Origin: Roseateles toxinivorans
Lineage (GTDB): Bacteria > Pseudomonadota > Gammaproteobacteria > Burkholderiales > Burkholderiaceae_C
Assembly (NCBI GenBank): GCA_945898095.1
Contig: CAMDHE010000051.1
Location: 1-32,410 of the forward strand
Length of the DNA stretch: 32,410 nt
Direction: 5' to 3'
Shown: positions 1 to 8,056 of the stretch, in pieces
How positions within the stretch are numbered: position 1 is the first letter of the stretch
How the letters are laid out: each line of letters starts with the position of its first letter
Translations under genes and position numbers: made by a program
The notes under the pieces: model-generated
The model's database searches: none
The model's input: the letters and a program-made list of their open reading frames with translations, nothing else
Told to the model about the DNA's origin: nothing

Positions 1-967
1 GGCGTCGAGGCTCGGCGCACGCATCACTTTCTTTCACGCCACGCCCGATTACAGCGCCACCGGCGAGGGCGCGCTGATCATGACGCTGGAGCCGACGATG
101 TTCGTCGAAGCCGCACTCGGCGACACCCATGTCTTGCTGAGCAAGGCCATGGCTTGCGCCAATGCAGCCAAAGTGCCTTGCACTTCGGCCGCAGTGACCA
201 GCGACAAGCCGGCCGAAGCCATCATCGAAGCTGCGCTGGGCCATGGCTGCGACCTAATCGTGATGGCCTCACGCGGCAAGGGGCGTGGCGCATTGGCGGG
301 CTGGCTCCACAGCACCCAGACCGAACTGGTGTTGCGCCAGTCGCCGGTGGCCTTGTTGGTGACCCGGGTAGCGGCAGCGCGACCGATCACCGATGCCGAG
401 CGTGCGCTTGCCATCATCCAGGACGAGCATCGCTCGATCGCGGTGGTCGTCCAATCGATGCGCGATCTGGTCAACGAGGCACAGTTGGCCAAGCGCGAAC
501 CCGATTTCAATAGCCTGACCCGCATGCTTTCATACCTGCGCGAATTTCCGTCCCAGTTGCACCATCCCAAGGAAGAAATGCACTTGCACCGCTTGCTGCG
601 TTTGCGCGATCCGGGCAGCGACGCGCTGCTGATTGATGTCGAATCCCAGCATCTGACCGAACACCGCTTGATTGACCGCGTATCCTTCTGTCTGGCGCTG
701 CAAGACATCGCGGCCGAGGATGGCGACGAAGCGCTCGCCGATGCGGTCAATAGTCTGGCGGCCCATGTTCTCAGGCATATCGGTCTCGAAGAGCGTTCGG
801 TTCTGCCGCTGGCGCGACTCCACCTGCAGGATCCGGATTGGACCGAGATCGCCACAGCTTTCGCGGCCAACGATGACCCGCGTTTTGGCGATCTGCCAAG
901 CGCGGAGTTCCGCCGGCTTTTTACCCGGATTGCCAACCGGGTCGCCGACACAAAGCTGAGCAACTGA
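1..967 (+). CDS. Universal stress protein / hemerythrin HHE fusion (5' end missing)
   Basis: The open frame runs in from the left edge, so the true start lies outside the window; the first visible Met (base 80) is inside the Usp fold, since the residues before it (ARITFFHATPDY) look like a Usp beta strand. The Usp part ends near base 375 with the helix-strand unit around MASRGKGRG and SPVALLV. The nucleotide-binding glycines are degenerate: the usual G-x2-G and GS positions read A-x2-G and HS, so ATP binding is doubtful. From about base 410 a four-helix hemerythrin-like domain follows, with candidate iron ligands in DEH, HHPKEE, TEHR and HIGLEE. Known hemerythrin-like domains bind di-iron centres and sense or bind oxygen or NO; an oxygen or redox-stress role is inferred. 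A gap of 114 bases precedes the thiolase gene. Confidence 0.85.
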   Translation, partial: ASRLGARITFFHATPDYSATGEGALIMTLEPTMFVEAALGDTHVLLSKAMACANAAKVPCTSAAVTSDKPAEAIIEAALGHGCDLIVMASRGKGRGALAGWLHSTQTELVLRQSPVALLVTRVAAARPITDAERALAIIQDEHRSIAVVVQSMRDLVNEAQLAKREPDFNSLTRMLSYLREFPSQLHHPKEEMHLHRLLRLRDPGSDALLIDVESQHLTEHRLIDRVSFCLALQDIAAEDGDEALADAVNSLAAHVLRHIGLEERSVLPLARLHLQDPDWTEIATAFAANDDPRFGDLPSAEFRRLFTRIANRVADTKLSN

Positions 968-1028
968 TCAGCGGGCTCAGGCGGATTTTTTCGGCTAATT
1001 TGGTATCCTGTAAGGCAGATGCCAGTTC

Positions 1029-1058
1029 GGTGCGGTGAACTCGCACCTTTATTTATTT
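1029..1058 (+). terminator. Hairpin with T-rich tail in the thiolase leader
   Basis: GGTGCG (1029-1034) and CGCACC (1042-1047) form a perfect 6-bp stem with a 7-base loop, followed by TTTATTTATTT. It looks like a weak intrinsic terminator for the upstream gene or an attenuator for the thiolase gene, whose ATG is 24 bases further on. AGTTC (1024-1028) can instead pair with GAACT (1037-1041), which would exclude the GC stem. Confidence 0.4.
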
Positions 1059-1081
1059 CAATCAGCAAGGGGATACAGGCG

Positions 1082-2266
1082 ATGAGTCAACGTGATGTGG
1101 TGGTATTGGGTGCAGCCCGCTCTGCAATTGGCACTTTCGGTGGCGGATTGGCCGACATCGAGCCGGCTGAATTGGCCGGGACCGTGATGAAGGAAGCCGT
1201 CAAGCGTTCGGGCGTTGACCCCGCCTTGATCAACTATGTGACGGTCGGCAACACCATCCCCACCGAAAGCCGTTTCCCTTACGTGGCCCGCGTTGCTGCC
1301 ATTCAGGCCGGCTTGCCGATGGATTCGGTCGCGATGTCGGTCAACCGCTTGTGCTCTTCGGGCCTGCAGGCGATCGTCACCACCGGCCAGAACATTCTTC
1401 TCGGCGATTGCGACTACGGCGTAGGTGGTGGCGTCGAAGTGATGAGCCGCGGCGGCTACCTGTCGACGGCAATGCGCAGCGGCGCACGCATGGGCGACAC
1501 CAAGCTGGTCGACATGATGGTTGCGACGCTGACCGATCCATTCGGCGTTGGCCATATGGGCATCACCGCCGAGAACCTGGTGGCCAAATGGGGCATCACC
1601 CGCGAAGAGCAGGATGCGTTGGCCGTCGAGTCGCATCGCCGTGCTGCAGCTGCCATCGCTGAAGGCCGTTTCAAATCGCAGATCGTGCCTATCGTGAAGC
1701 AGACCCGCAAGGGCGAAGTGACCTTCGACACCGACGAACATGTCAAGGTCGGCACGACGATGGAAACGCTGGCGAAGATGAAGCCGGCGTTCAAGAAAGA
1801 CGGTTCAGTGACCGCGGGCAATGCTTCGGGCATCAATGATGGCGCGGCCTTCTTCGTGCTCGCCGACGCGGCGGTTGCTGCGGCTGCCGGCCACAAGCCG
1901 ATGGCGCGGATCGTGTCCTATGCAGTCGCTGGTGTGCCCAACGAGATCATGGGTGAAGGCCCGATCCCGGCGACCAAGCTGGCGCTGAAAAAGGGCGGCC
2001 TGACACTTGACCAGATCGACGTGATCGAAAGCAACGAAGCCTTTGCAGCGCAAGCGATTGCAGTGTCGCGCGGCCTCGGTTTCGATCTCAGCAAGGTCAA
2101 TCCGAACGGCGGCGCGATCGCCCTCGGCCATCCGGTCGGTTGTTCCGGCGCCTTCCTGGCCACCAAGGCGATCTACGAGTTGCACCGCACTGGCGGCCGC
2201 TATGCGCTGGTGACAATGTGCATCGGCGGCGGGCAGGGCATCGCGGTAGTGTTCGAACGTCTGTAA
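1082..2266 (+). CDS. Acetyl-CoA acetyltransferase (thiolase)
   Basis: A 394-residue thiolase, the usual length for biosynthetic or degradative acetoacetyl-CoA thiolases (PhaA/AtoB type). The catalytic residues are in place: the nucleophile Cys91 in NRLCSSGLQ, His350 in GHPVGCSG and Cys380 in CIGGGQG, plus the NEAFA motif. The frame could be extended 21 codons upstream, but ATG 1082 follows AAGGGGAT at a sensible distance and gives the family N-terminus MSQRDVVVLGAARSAIG. It would join two acetyl-CoA to acetoacetyl-CoA or run the reverse in beta-oxidation. It stands alone, with no reductase or synthase beside it, so polyhydroxybutyrate synthesis cannot be told from fatty or aromatic acid breakdown. 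It may feed on products of the acyl-CoA genes downstream, but a 413-base gap and hairpins separate them. Confidence 0.93.
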   Translation: MSQRDVVVLGAARSAIGTFGGGLADIEPAELAGTVMKEAVKRSGVDPALINYVTVGNTIPTESRFPYVARVAAIQAGLPMDSVAMSVNRLCSSGLQAIVTTGQNILLGDCDYGVGGGVEVMSRGGYLSTAMRSGARMGDTKLVDMMVATLTDPFGVGHMGITAENLVAKWGITREEQDALAVESHRRAAAAIAEGRFKSQIVPIVKQTRKGEVTFDTDEHVKVGTTMETLAKMKPAFKKDGSVTAGNASGINDGAAFFVLADAAVAAAAGHKPMARIVSYAVAGVPNEIMGEGPIPATKLALKKGGLTLDQIDVIESNEAFAAQAIAVSRGLGFDLSKVNPNGGAIALGHPVGCSGAFLATKAIYELHRTGGRYALVTMCIGGGQGIAVVFERL

Positions 2267-2292
2267 ACAACATCTATCCCGTGAGGGAGAAC

Positions 2293-2330
2293 GGCCTTCA
2301 AGGCCAGGGGTGGTGCAGCAGCACCGCCCC
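2293..2330 (+). terminator. Tandem hairpins after the thiolase gene
   Basis: GGCCT/AGGCC (2293-2297 and 2301-2305) is followed directly by GGGGTGGTGC/GCACCGCCCC (2307-2316 and 2321-2330, one non-Watson-Crick pair, loop AGCA). The structures sit 26 bases after the thiolase stop and probably end or stabilise its transcript. There is no T-run, so factor-independent termination is uncertain. Confidence 0.45.
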
Positions 2331-2566
2331 GTCAATCCGGCAAGTCAGCCGGGCTTCGGGTGGGTATTTGACCTGACCCGGTCGGTCCTTGTGTCTGCAC
2401 AGCCGATTCAGTACCGCTAGTGCCTTGCCCCCAACGTGCGGCGACGCCGGCGTGAAAAACTGGTTTTCGACAAACACGCGACACCGGACGCCAGCAATGT
2501 CTTTCGGGCATCGAATGTCACCGCAACTTCAGAACGAGGCCAAAGCAATGGGCAGATTAAACGCCT

Positions 2567-2580
2567 ATACATATGTGTAT
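2567..2580. promoter_or_regulatory. Predicted operator copy 1 (upstream of acyl-CoA ligase)
   Basis: The 14-mer ATACATATGTGTAT is a palindrome with one mismatched pair and differs at one position from the shared form ATACATATATGTAT. The longer match CATATGTGTATG (2570-2581) recurs with one or two differences at 6284-6295 and 12195-12206. It lies 99 bases before the GTG start of the ligase, in an AT-rich island that probably carries the promoter. Binding by the GntR regulator at 11370-12128 is inferred. Confidence 0.6.
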
Positions 2581-2679
2581 GCTATATCTATGCGCATTGA
2601 GGTCACCGGTTGATTCCACCGCGACATCCTGTGACGCAGCAGTGCAGTCATCGATACTGAGCAAAGGACGGGCACCGAA

Positions 2680-4218
2680 GTGAAGACCATTGAAAGCGGA
2701 GCGACGGTCAGTTCGTTCTTCCGGGAATCGGTATCACGTTTCCCAGGCAACGAAGCGGTCGTTGCAGAGGATGTGCGCCTGAGCTATCACGATATGGGGA
2801 GTGCCGTCGCCTCTTTCGCTACAAAGCTTTCTTCGCTGGGTGCGAAGGACCGTCGGGTGGCACTGGTCATGGGCAATGGCGCAGCGATTGTGGTCGCGCT
2901 CCATGCAATCTGGGAAGCAGGCGCACAAGCTGTGCCGTTGAACCCCGACTACACGGATCGCGAGTTTGAAGAGATCCTTGAAGACGCGGATGTGTGGATC
3001 ACCATCTGCGGTGCATCCCAGCATGACAGGATTGGTGAACTGCTCAGTCGCCGCAGTCGCTCCCTTGTACTCGTGCTCGACTCTATCGACCTGGCCGACC
3101 TAGTCACAGGAACTGGCGAGATCTTGGGCCAACTGCCCCATCCAGATTCGTTGGCAATCCTTCAGTACACCGGCGGAACCACCGGTCGGTCCAAGGGGGT
3201 AGCGCTGACTCATCGAACGGTCGCTGTCAACGTCATGCAGCGCGATGAGGCGATTCCTATGCAACCAGGCAAGGAGCGAATTCTCTGCGTCACGCCGCTC
3301 TACCATGCCTACGCTACCGCAATGGCACTCTTCCCCGCGCTCTCGAGCGGAGGGGCGCTGGTCATCCTGACGCGGTTCAAGCCAGAGGCGGTTTTCGATG
3401 CGATCGAATGCGAACGAATCACCCTCTTCGCGGGTGCGCCTTCAATCTACAACGTCATGGTGACCCATCCGGAATTCGAACGCCGAGACCTTTCCTCACT
3501 GGCTGCCAGTTTCTCGGGTTCGGCGCCCTTGGCGGTGGACGTACTTGAACGCTGGCAGCGTGTGTCCGGCGCGCCGATCCTGGAAGGTTACGGGCTCACC
3601 GAGGCATCGCCGATCATCACATTCAATCCAAGGCATGGAACCCGCAAGGCGGGGTCGGTGGGTCCAGCCGTCAAGGGAACCACCGTGGAGGTCGTGGATA
3701 CGGAAGGGGGTACCCAAGCGCTGGCCGCCGGCAACATTGGTGAGGTGCGGGCGCGCGGTCCGCAGTTGATGAAGGGCTACCGTAACAGACCGAAGGAGAC
3801 TGCCGATGCGATCCGCGACGGCTGGCTCTATACCGGCGACCTCGGTGAACTTGATGAAGACGGGTACTTGTTCATCCGTGGTCGCAAGAAGGAAATGGTG
3901 ATCGTTGGTGGCTTCAATGTCTACCCGCGTGAAATTGAGGAAGTACTGTTCACCCTGGATGGAGTGCTGGACTGCGCAGTTGTCGGCGTTCAGGATCCGC
4001 GCTTGGGTGAAGCGGTGCATGCATTTTTGGTACGCGACGGCGCATCGCTCAGTGCGGACCGTGTGATGGAGCACTGTTCCCGGAATCTTGTTCGTTACAA
4101 GCTCCCAGCTCGGGTCAATTTTGTCCAAGTGCTGCCGCGAACCGCTGTGGGCAAGCTGGACCGAACAGCGCTCGGTAAGTTGGCCGAGGAACTGGTGCGC
4201 GCGGGGGAGCCGGAATGA
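2680..4218 (+). CDS. Acyl-CoA ligase (AMP-forming, ANL superfamily)
   Basis: A 512-residue adenylate-forming ligase that would activate a carboxylic acid with ATP and CoA. The P-loop-like motif YTGGTTGRSKG is at residues 163-173, GYGLTEASP at about 303-311, the ATP-binding YTGDLG, the hinge GRKKEMVIVGGFNVYPREIEE, and the C-terminal catalytic lysine Lys492 in TAVGKLDR. The start is GTG at 2680, with AAAGGA about 11 bases upstream; no better ATG fits. The ligase stop overlaps the next start by 4 bases (ATGA), so it is translationally coupled to an acyl-CoA dehydrogenase. That pairing and the downstream ring-oxidation genes suggest an aryl- or arylalkanoyl-acid substrate, but specificity cannot be read from the sequence and a fatty acid is equally possible. 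A predicted operator lies in the leader. Confidence 0.9.
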   Translation: MKTIESGATVSSFFRESVSRFPGNEAVVAEDVRLSYHDMGSAVASFATKLSSLGAKDRRVALVMGNGAAIVVALHAIWEAGAQAVPLNPDYTDREFEEILEDADVWITICGASQHDRIGELLSRRSRSLVLVLDSIDLADLVTGTGEILGQLPHPDSLAILQYTGGTTGRSKGVALTHRTVAVNVMQRDEAIPMQPGKERILCVTPLYHAYATAMALFPALSSGGALVILTRFKPEAVFDAIECERITLFAGAPSIYNVMVTHPEFERRDLSSLAASFSGSAPLAVDVLERWQRVSGAPILEGYGLTEASPIITFNPRHGTRKAGSVGPAVKGTTVEVVDTEGGTQALAAGNIGEVRARGPQLMKGYRNRPKETADAIRDGWLYTGDLGELDEDGYLFIRGRKKEMVIVGGFNVYPREIEEVLFTLDGVLDCAVVGVQDPRLGEAVHAFLVRDGASLSADRVMEHCSRNLVRYKLPARVNFVQVLPRTAVGKLDRTALGKLAEELVRAGEPE

Positions 4219-5960
4219 GTAGCTACAGGCCACCTCTTGACGAAATCTACTTTGCGCTGCGCACTTGGGCGAAGCTTCCGGCCTTGCTCAATCCGCCCGC
4301 CATCCCTGATTTTCCTGATGCCGAAACCATCTCTGCCGTGCTGAATGGAGCCGGTCGATTTGCTGTCGAAGTGCTGGCGCCGCTGGACGTGATCGGGCAC
4401 CGTGAAGGCTGCGAGTTGCGTCCGGATGGTAGCGTCCGCACGCCGAATGGCTGGAAGGAGGCTTACGCGCAGTTCGTCGCTGCAGATTGGAATACGGTCA
4501 ACTTTCCTTCACAGGTGGGTGGCCAGGGCCTTCCCTCTCCCGTGGCCATTGCCGTCGCGGAGATGTTCGAAGGTGCGAACCTCGCGTTTTCTCTGGCTCT
4601 CATGCCGTTTGCCGGCGTGGTGGCTTTGCTTGACCGGTTCGGAACTAACGACCAAAAAAGCCGCTACCTTGCGCCCTTGGTCAGTGGGCGCTGGTCGGCG
4701 ACGCTGGCGATGACGGAGAGCCATGCCGGCACCGATATTGGCGCGTTGCGCATGTCAGCATCCCGGCTGACCGAAGGATTTGGATTGCGTGGCCAGAAGG
4801 TCTTCATCAGTTATGGCGCACATGATTTGAATGAAAACATCTTGCACTTTGTGCTGGCGCGCGATCCGGCCGGTCGCGCAGGGGCGAAAGGGCTGTCTCT
4901 CTACCTTGTGCCAAAGCGACTTGTGAATCCGGATGGATCCCTTGGTGAACTCAACGACGTGCAGTGCATCGCGGTCGAAAGGAAGATGGGAATACATGGA
5001 AGTCCGACGACAACTCTGTTGTTCGGGGCAAAAGGCAGCGCTTGGGGCGAGCGTCTGGGCGATCCCTGCAAAGGACTGGACCACATGTTTGTCGTCCTTA
5101 ATCGTGCCCGACTCAACATTGGAGTGTTCGGGCTGGCATCTGCGGAGCGTGCTTGGCAGATTGCAAATGCCTATGCCAATCAACGGGTACAAGGCTTGGA
5201 CGCGGCTGGGCATCCCTGCGTGATTGCGCGGCATCCTGATGTACGTCGAATGCTTCTGGAGATGCAAACCGGCGTCGACGCCATGCGGGCGGTCTGCTAC
5301 TACGCGGCCGGCTTGCTTGAGCGGTCGCAGCGCGACGATGCCCCGGAAAAGCAGGATCAATGGCGTAGGCGACTCGACTTTTTGACGCCGGTCGTCAAGG
5401 GATGGGTCACCGAATTTGCTTACGAGACAGCCGGGACTGGCGTCCAGGTCGCTGGCGGAGCCGGCTATATGGATGAGTCGCCGGCCTCGCGTTGTCTGCT
5501 GGAGGCGCGGGTTCACACCATCTATGAAGGAACGACGGGAGTCCAGGCAATGGACCTGACGCTGCGCAAGGTGGCCAAGGACGGCGGCAAGGCTGCGGCC
5601 GAACTCCTTGATGAGATGGGCTCGATCTGGCCGATCGCTGCCCGCGCTGCCCGACTGGACGGCAATCTGGCGGACATCAAGGACGCCTTGTCCATGCTCG
5701 CAGCGGCCACTGATTGGATTGTCGGACATGCCGCATCAAAGCCGGCTGCTGTTCAGGCGGTCGGCGTTCACTATCTGATGATGTGGGGCTATGCAATCGG
5801 TGCATGGCTGATTACGACTGCGGCCCAGGAGCAGCCGTCAAGGGCTGCCAGGGCGAATTTTTTCCTGAGACACCGGTTGCCCCGCGTGCAGATGCATTGG
5901 CGGGTCATCGAGCATGGTGCGGATGAGGCCGCAGATGAGCTTGTTCAGGACAGCTCGTAG
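4215..5960 (+). CDS. Acyl-CoA dehydrogenase, large (FadE/DmdC-like)
   Basis: A 581-residue flavoprotein, longer than the roughly 380-residue classical acyl-CoA dehydrogenases and close to the size of the FadE/DmdC-type group with an added C-terminal region. Visible features are AMTESHAGTDIG (substrate/FAD loop), ERKMGIHGSPTTTL, the helical ARLNIGVFGLASAERAW and GGAGYMDESPASRCLLEAR. The probable catalytic base is Glu438 in IYEGTTGVQAMDL. It would introduce an alpha,beta double bond into the CoA thioester made by the upstream ligase, passing electrons to electron-transfer flavoprotein; no ETF gene is present here. The start overlaps the ligase stop (ATGA). Its 3' end overlaps the convergent Dabb gene by 16 bases, so this two-gene block ends without an obvious terminator. 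Confidence 0.9.
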   Translation: MSSYRPPLDEIYFALRTWAKLPALLNPPAIPDFPDAETISAVLNGAGRFAVEVLAPLDVIGHREGCELRPDGSVRTPNGWKEAYAQFVAADWNTVNFPSQVGGQGLPSPVAIAVAEMFEGANLAFSLALMPFAGVVALLDRFGTNDQKSRYLAPLVSGRWSATLAMTESHAGTDIGALRMSASRLTEGFGLRGQKVFISYGAHDLNENILHFVLARDPAGRAGAKGLSLYLVPKRLVNPDGSLGELNDVQCIAVERKMGIHGSPTTTLLFGAKGSAWGERLGDPCKGLDHMFVVLNRARLNIGVFGLASAERAWQIANAYANQRVQGLDAAGHPCVIARHPDVRRMLLEMQTGVDAMRAVCYYAAGLLERSQRDDAPEKQDQWRRRLDFLTPVVKGWVTEFAYETAGTGVQVAGGAGYMDESPASRCLLEARVHTIYEGTTGVQAMDLTLRKVAKDGGKAAAELLDEMGSIWPIAARAARLDGNLADIKDALSMLAAATDWIVGHAASKPAAVQAVGVHYLMMWGYAIGAWLITTAAQEQPSRAARANFFLRHRLPRVQMHWRVIEHGADEAADELVQDSS

Positions 5961-6250
5961 TCCGCCATCATCCGTTCCGTCCGCGCGCCAGCTATAAATG
6001 GGAATATGGCCTTGTGCTCGGGATGATCGCGGTAGATCTCGAGGGCGGCCCGGTCCTCGAACTCGGCGTACAGCGCCAAGTCGCCGCTGGTCTCGGAGTG
6101 CACGAAGTCGATGCCAACCTCGATTTTGAGCAAGCCCGGAATCTTGCCTTGTAGCGCTTCCAACTTTTCCTTGATCAGCACGGCGTTCTGGGCCGCCGTG
6201 TTGCCATGAGCTTCCGGCTTGAGACGCCAGATGATGATGTGCTTGATCAA
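5945..6250 (-). CDS. Dabb-domain (stress-responsive alpha/beta barrel) protein
   Basis: About 101 residues beginning IKHIIIWRLKPEA, with HKAIFPF and a C-terminal MMADYEL, a typical Dabb dimeric alpha+beta barrel length and pattern. I place the start at TTG (6248-6250) because GGGAG lies 6 bases upstream of it; the alternative ATG further upstream would add residues foreign to the family and run through the predicted operator. Dabb and related barrels include cofactor-free isomerases and cyclases as well as proteins of unknown function. The gene is divergent from the aldolase/ring-cleavage operon and shares its control region, so a role in handling a pathway intermediate is plausible but unproven. 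It converges on and overlaps the acyl-CoA dehydrogenase gene by 16 bases. Confidence 0.8.
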   Translation of the reverse strand: MIKHIIIWRLKPEAHGNTAAQNAVLIKEKLEALQGKIPGLLKIEVGIDFVHSETSGDLALYAEFEDRAALEIYRDHPEHKAIFPFIAGARTERMMADYELS

Positions 6251-6280
6251 TTTTTTCTCCCACTGATATTTTAAAAGCAT

Positions 6281-6294
6281 AAACATATATGTAA
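6281..6294. promoter_or_regulatory. Predicted operator copy 2 (between Dabb and aldolase genes)
   Basis: AAACATATATGTAA contains the perfect 10-bp palindrome ACATATATGT and matches ATACATATATGTAT at 12 of 14 positions. It sits between divergent start codons at 6250 and 6322, so one bound dimer could control both directions. TAAGAT directly to its right is a possible -10 for the aldolase operon. Confidence 0.6.
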
Positions 6295-6321
6295 GATAGC
6301 ACAATCGTCAAGGAGATTTAA

Positions 6322-7257
6322 ATGTCCCGTCCCTCCATCGGCCGCCACCTTGCGGCTCTGGTCATCCCGTTCAAGGAAAACTTCGACATCGACGAATCAG
6401 CACTGCGCCAGTTGTGCCAATTCATGCTGAAGGTCGATGGCATTGACGGACTCGTGGTCAACGCCAATGCCGGCGAGGTAGATTCGCTGACCGAGGAAGA
6501 GCGTCTCCATGTGTTGCGCGTGGCCCGGGACGAGGCGCATGCCGCTGGCAAATTGGTGGTTGGCGGCGTTGTACCAGTCCCGGGGACGAACGAGGCGGCG
6601 GTACGTACAGCCCGAACGATGCAGGATGAAGGCGCCGACGCGCTGCTTTTGCTCGGCCCGGCCTCTTTTGCCAGGGGCGTGGATGCCACGCCGGAAGTTG
6701 CCGGCAAGTACGCCCAGGATGTGGCGTCCGCAGTAAAAATACCAGTCATCTATTTCATGCAGGGTCCCATGTCCGGCATCAATTACTCGCCGGAAACCGT
6801 CAGGCAGATCTGTAGCGTTGACAATATTGTTGCCATCAAAGATACGATGTGGACGCCGCAAGGATTCGACGCGAACATCAAGTTGCTGCGCAATCTCGGT
6901 CGCGGAACCGTGGTACTCAGTGGCAATGACAATTGCCTGTTCCATAACTTCGCCTCGGGGGCGCAAGGAACGCTGCTAATCCTCCATTTGGTCATGGCCG
7001 AAGCGATTCTTGCAATGGAGGCAGCGATTTTGTCGAACGACCTCGACACAGCACGCAAGATCCACGAGCGACATGAGGCATTAGTGGGCCTGCTGTTCGC
7101 ACGGCCGATGCTGAAGATGCCCAGTCGCGTGAAGTTCGCCCTCAAGCAGATGGGCGTCATCCCCTCGGACCTCACACGTTCGCCCATTCCGCCGGTTTCG
7201 GCCGAAGAGGCCAAAGCCATCTCAGTGCAATTGAGAGAGCTCGGCATCACGAACTAA
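6322..7257 (+). CDS. DHDPS/NAL-family aldolase or hydratase-aldolase
   Basis: A 311-residue TIM-barrel protein of the dihydrodipicolinate synthase/N-acetylneuraminate lyase family. The Schiff-base lysine is Lys173 in IVAIKDTMW and the catalytic tyrosine Tyr144 in VIYFMQG. The usual GTTGE segment reads NANAGEV, pointing away from true DapA. Members of this family in aromatic pathways cleave or hydrate pyruvate-containing ring-cleavage products (for example trans-o-hydroxybenzylidenepyruvate hydratase-aldolase). Placed first in an operon with an extradiol dioxygenase and a Rieske dioxygenase, it most likely releases pyruvate and an aldehyde; this is inference. ATG 6322 has a strong AAGGAGA 5-6 bases upstream. 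It is divergent from the Dabb gene across a predicted operator and is followed 10 bases later by the SDR gene. Confidence 0.87.
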   Translation: MSRPSIGRHLAALVIPFKENFDIDESALRQLCQFMLKVDGIDGLVVNANAGEVDSLTEEERLHVLRVARDEAHAAGKLVVGGVVPVPGTNEAAVRTARTMQDEGADALLLLGPASFARGVDATPEVAGKYAQDVASAVKIPVIYFMQGPMSGINYSPETVRQICSVDNIVAIKDTMWTPQGFDANIKLLRNLGRGTVVLSGNDNCLFHNFASGAQGTLLILHLVMAEAILAMEAAILSNDLDTARKIHERHEALVGLLFARPMLKMPSRVKFALKQMGVIPSDLTRSPIPPVSAEEAKAISVQLRELGITN

Positions 7258-7267
7258 GGAGTCTTGG

Positions 7268-8047
7268 GTGGACCTCGGTATCAGGGATCAAGTAGCCGTC
7301 GTGGCTGCCGGAACACGGGGAATCGGCCTGTCGTGCGCCCTAGCGCTGGCCCGGGAAGGCGCGCGCGTTGCCGTGTTCGGCCGTGATCAGGCATCGTTGG
7401 CTAGTTGCGCTCGCGAGATTACTGCGATTGCGGGTTCGCCATGCCTGGCGCTGCAGGGCGACCTGCTGGAGGCCGATTCCGTCGCCAACGTGTTTGCTCA
7501 AGTCCGGGAACGACTTGGCCCCGTGAGGATCCTTGTTGCCAACTCGGTCGGACCACCGCCCGGCAGCTTCGATGTGGCAACGGATGAGGCTTGGCTTCGC
7601 GCCTTCGAAGGCGCCTTCCTCTCGACGGTCCGCATGGTCCGTGCCGTATTGCCTCAGATGCTTGAAGCCGGCTGCGGCTCGGTGGTAGCGGTTCAGTCTA
7701 GCTCCGTGAAGCAGCCTATACCCGGAATGTTCCTGTCAAACGGTGTGCGCCCCGGTGTCGCCGGTCTGATGAAATCCCTGACCCAGGAATATGCCAAAAA
7801 GGGACTGCGCTTCAACGTGGTGTGCCCAGGTCGCATCCACACAGAGCGGTTCATGAACGTAGAAAAGTCGCATGGTGGCGATACGGATGCACGCATTGCC
7901 CGATCGGCTGCCGAGGTGCCGATGGGCCGACTGGGGCATCCCGACGAAGTTGCGGACGCCGTTCTTTTCCTGGCGTCTGCGCGAGCTTCGTACATCACGG
8001 GATCAGTGTTGTCCGTCGACGGCGGCAATGTACGCGGCCTGTATTGA
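7268..8047 (+). CDS. Atypical SDR oxidoreductase lacking the YxxxK pair
   Basis: A 259-residue short-chain dehydrogenase/reductase fold. The nucleotide loop AAGTRGIG is at residues 13-20, VANSVGPPPG replaces the usual NNAG, and the C-terminus has the ITGSVLSVDGG signature. Ser144/145 is present, but where classical SDRs have Tyr-x3-Lys this protein reads Ser157-Asn-Gly-Val-Arg161 (in LSNGVRPGVAG). A subgroup of FabG-like SDRs with LSN..R in place of the active site is known and of unclear chemistry. The position between an aldolase and ring-opening dioxygenase genes is where a cis-dihydrodiol dehydrogenase would be expected, yet catalysis by the standard mechanism looks impossible. The start is GTG 7268 with AAGGAG 6 bases upstream. 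Confidence 0.87.
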   Translation: MDLGIRDQVAVVAAGTRGIGLSCALALAREGARVAVFGRDQASLASCAREITAIAGSPCLALQGDLLEADSVANVFAQVRERLGPVRILVANSVGPPPGSFDVATDEAWLRAFEGAFLSTVRMVRAVLPQMLEAGCGSVVAVQSSSVKQPIPGMFLSNGVRPGVAGLMKSLTQEYAKKGLRFNVVCPGRIHTERFMNVEKSHGGDTDARIARSAAEVPMGRLGHPDEVADAVLFLASARASYITGSVLSVDGGNVRGLY

Positions 8048-8056
8048 GGATCAACG

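Larger units (their letters stand above)
2267..2679. other. Intergenic region between thiolase and acyl-CoA ligase
   Basis: This stretch of 413 bases holds no convincing gene. Its left end has two tandem hairpins (2293-2330) and its right end has an AT-rich palindrome (2567-2580) about 100 bases before the ligase start. Open frames inside, for example 2389-2613 on the plus strand, lack recognisable protein features. Between 2331 and 2560 I see nothing further. Confidence 0.7.

Noticed and set aside
1058-1741. Open frame on the minus strand across the thiolase gene
   Set aside because: The thiolase frame carries all catalytic residues; the antisense frame is low-complexity and histidine/arginine-rich without family features.
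2389-2613. A 74-codon frame in the gap before the ligase
   Set aside because: No ribosome site or protein-like features, and it runs through the palindrome region.
6251-6304. N-terminal extension of the Dabb protein to upstream ATG codons
   Set aside because: It would translate through the palindrome and add non-family residues, while TTG 6250 has a well-placed GGGAG.
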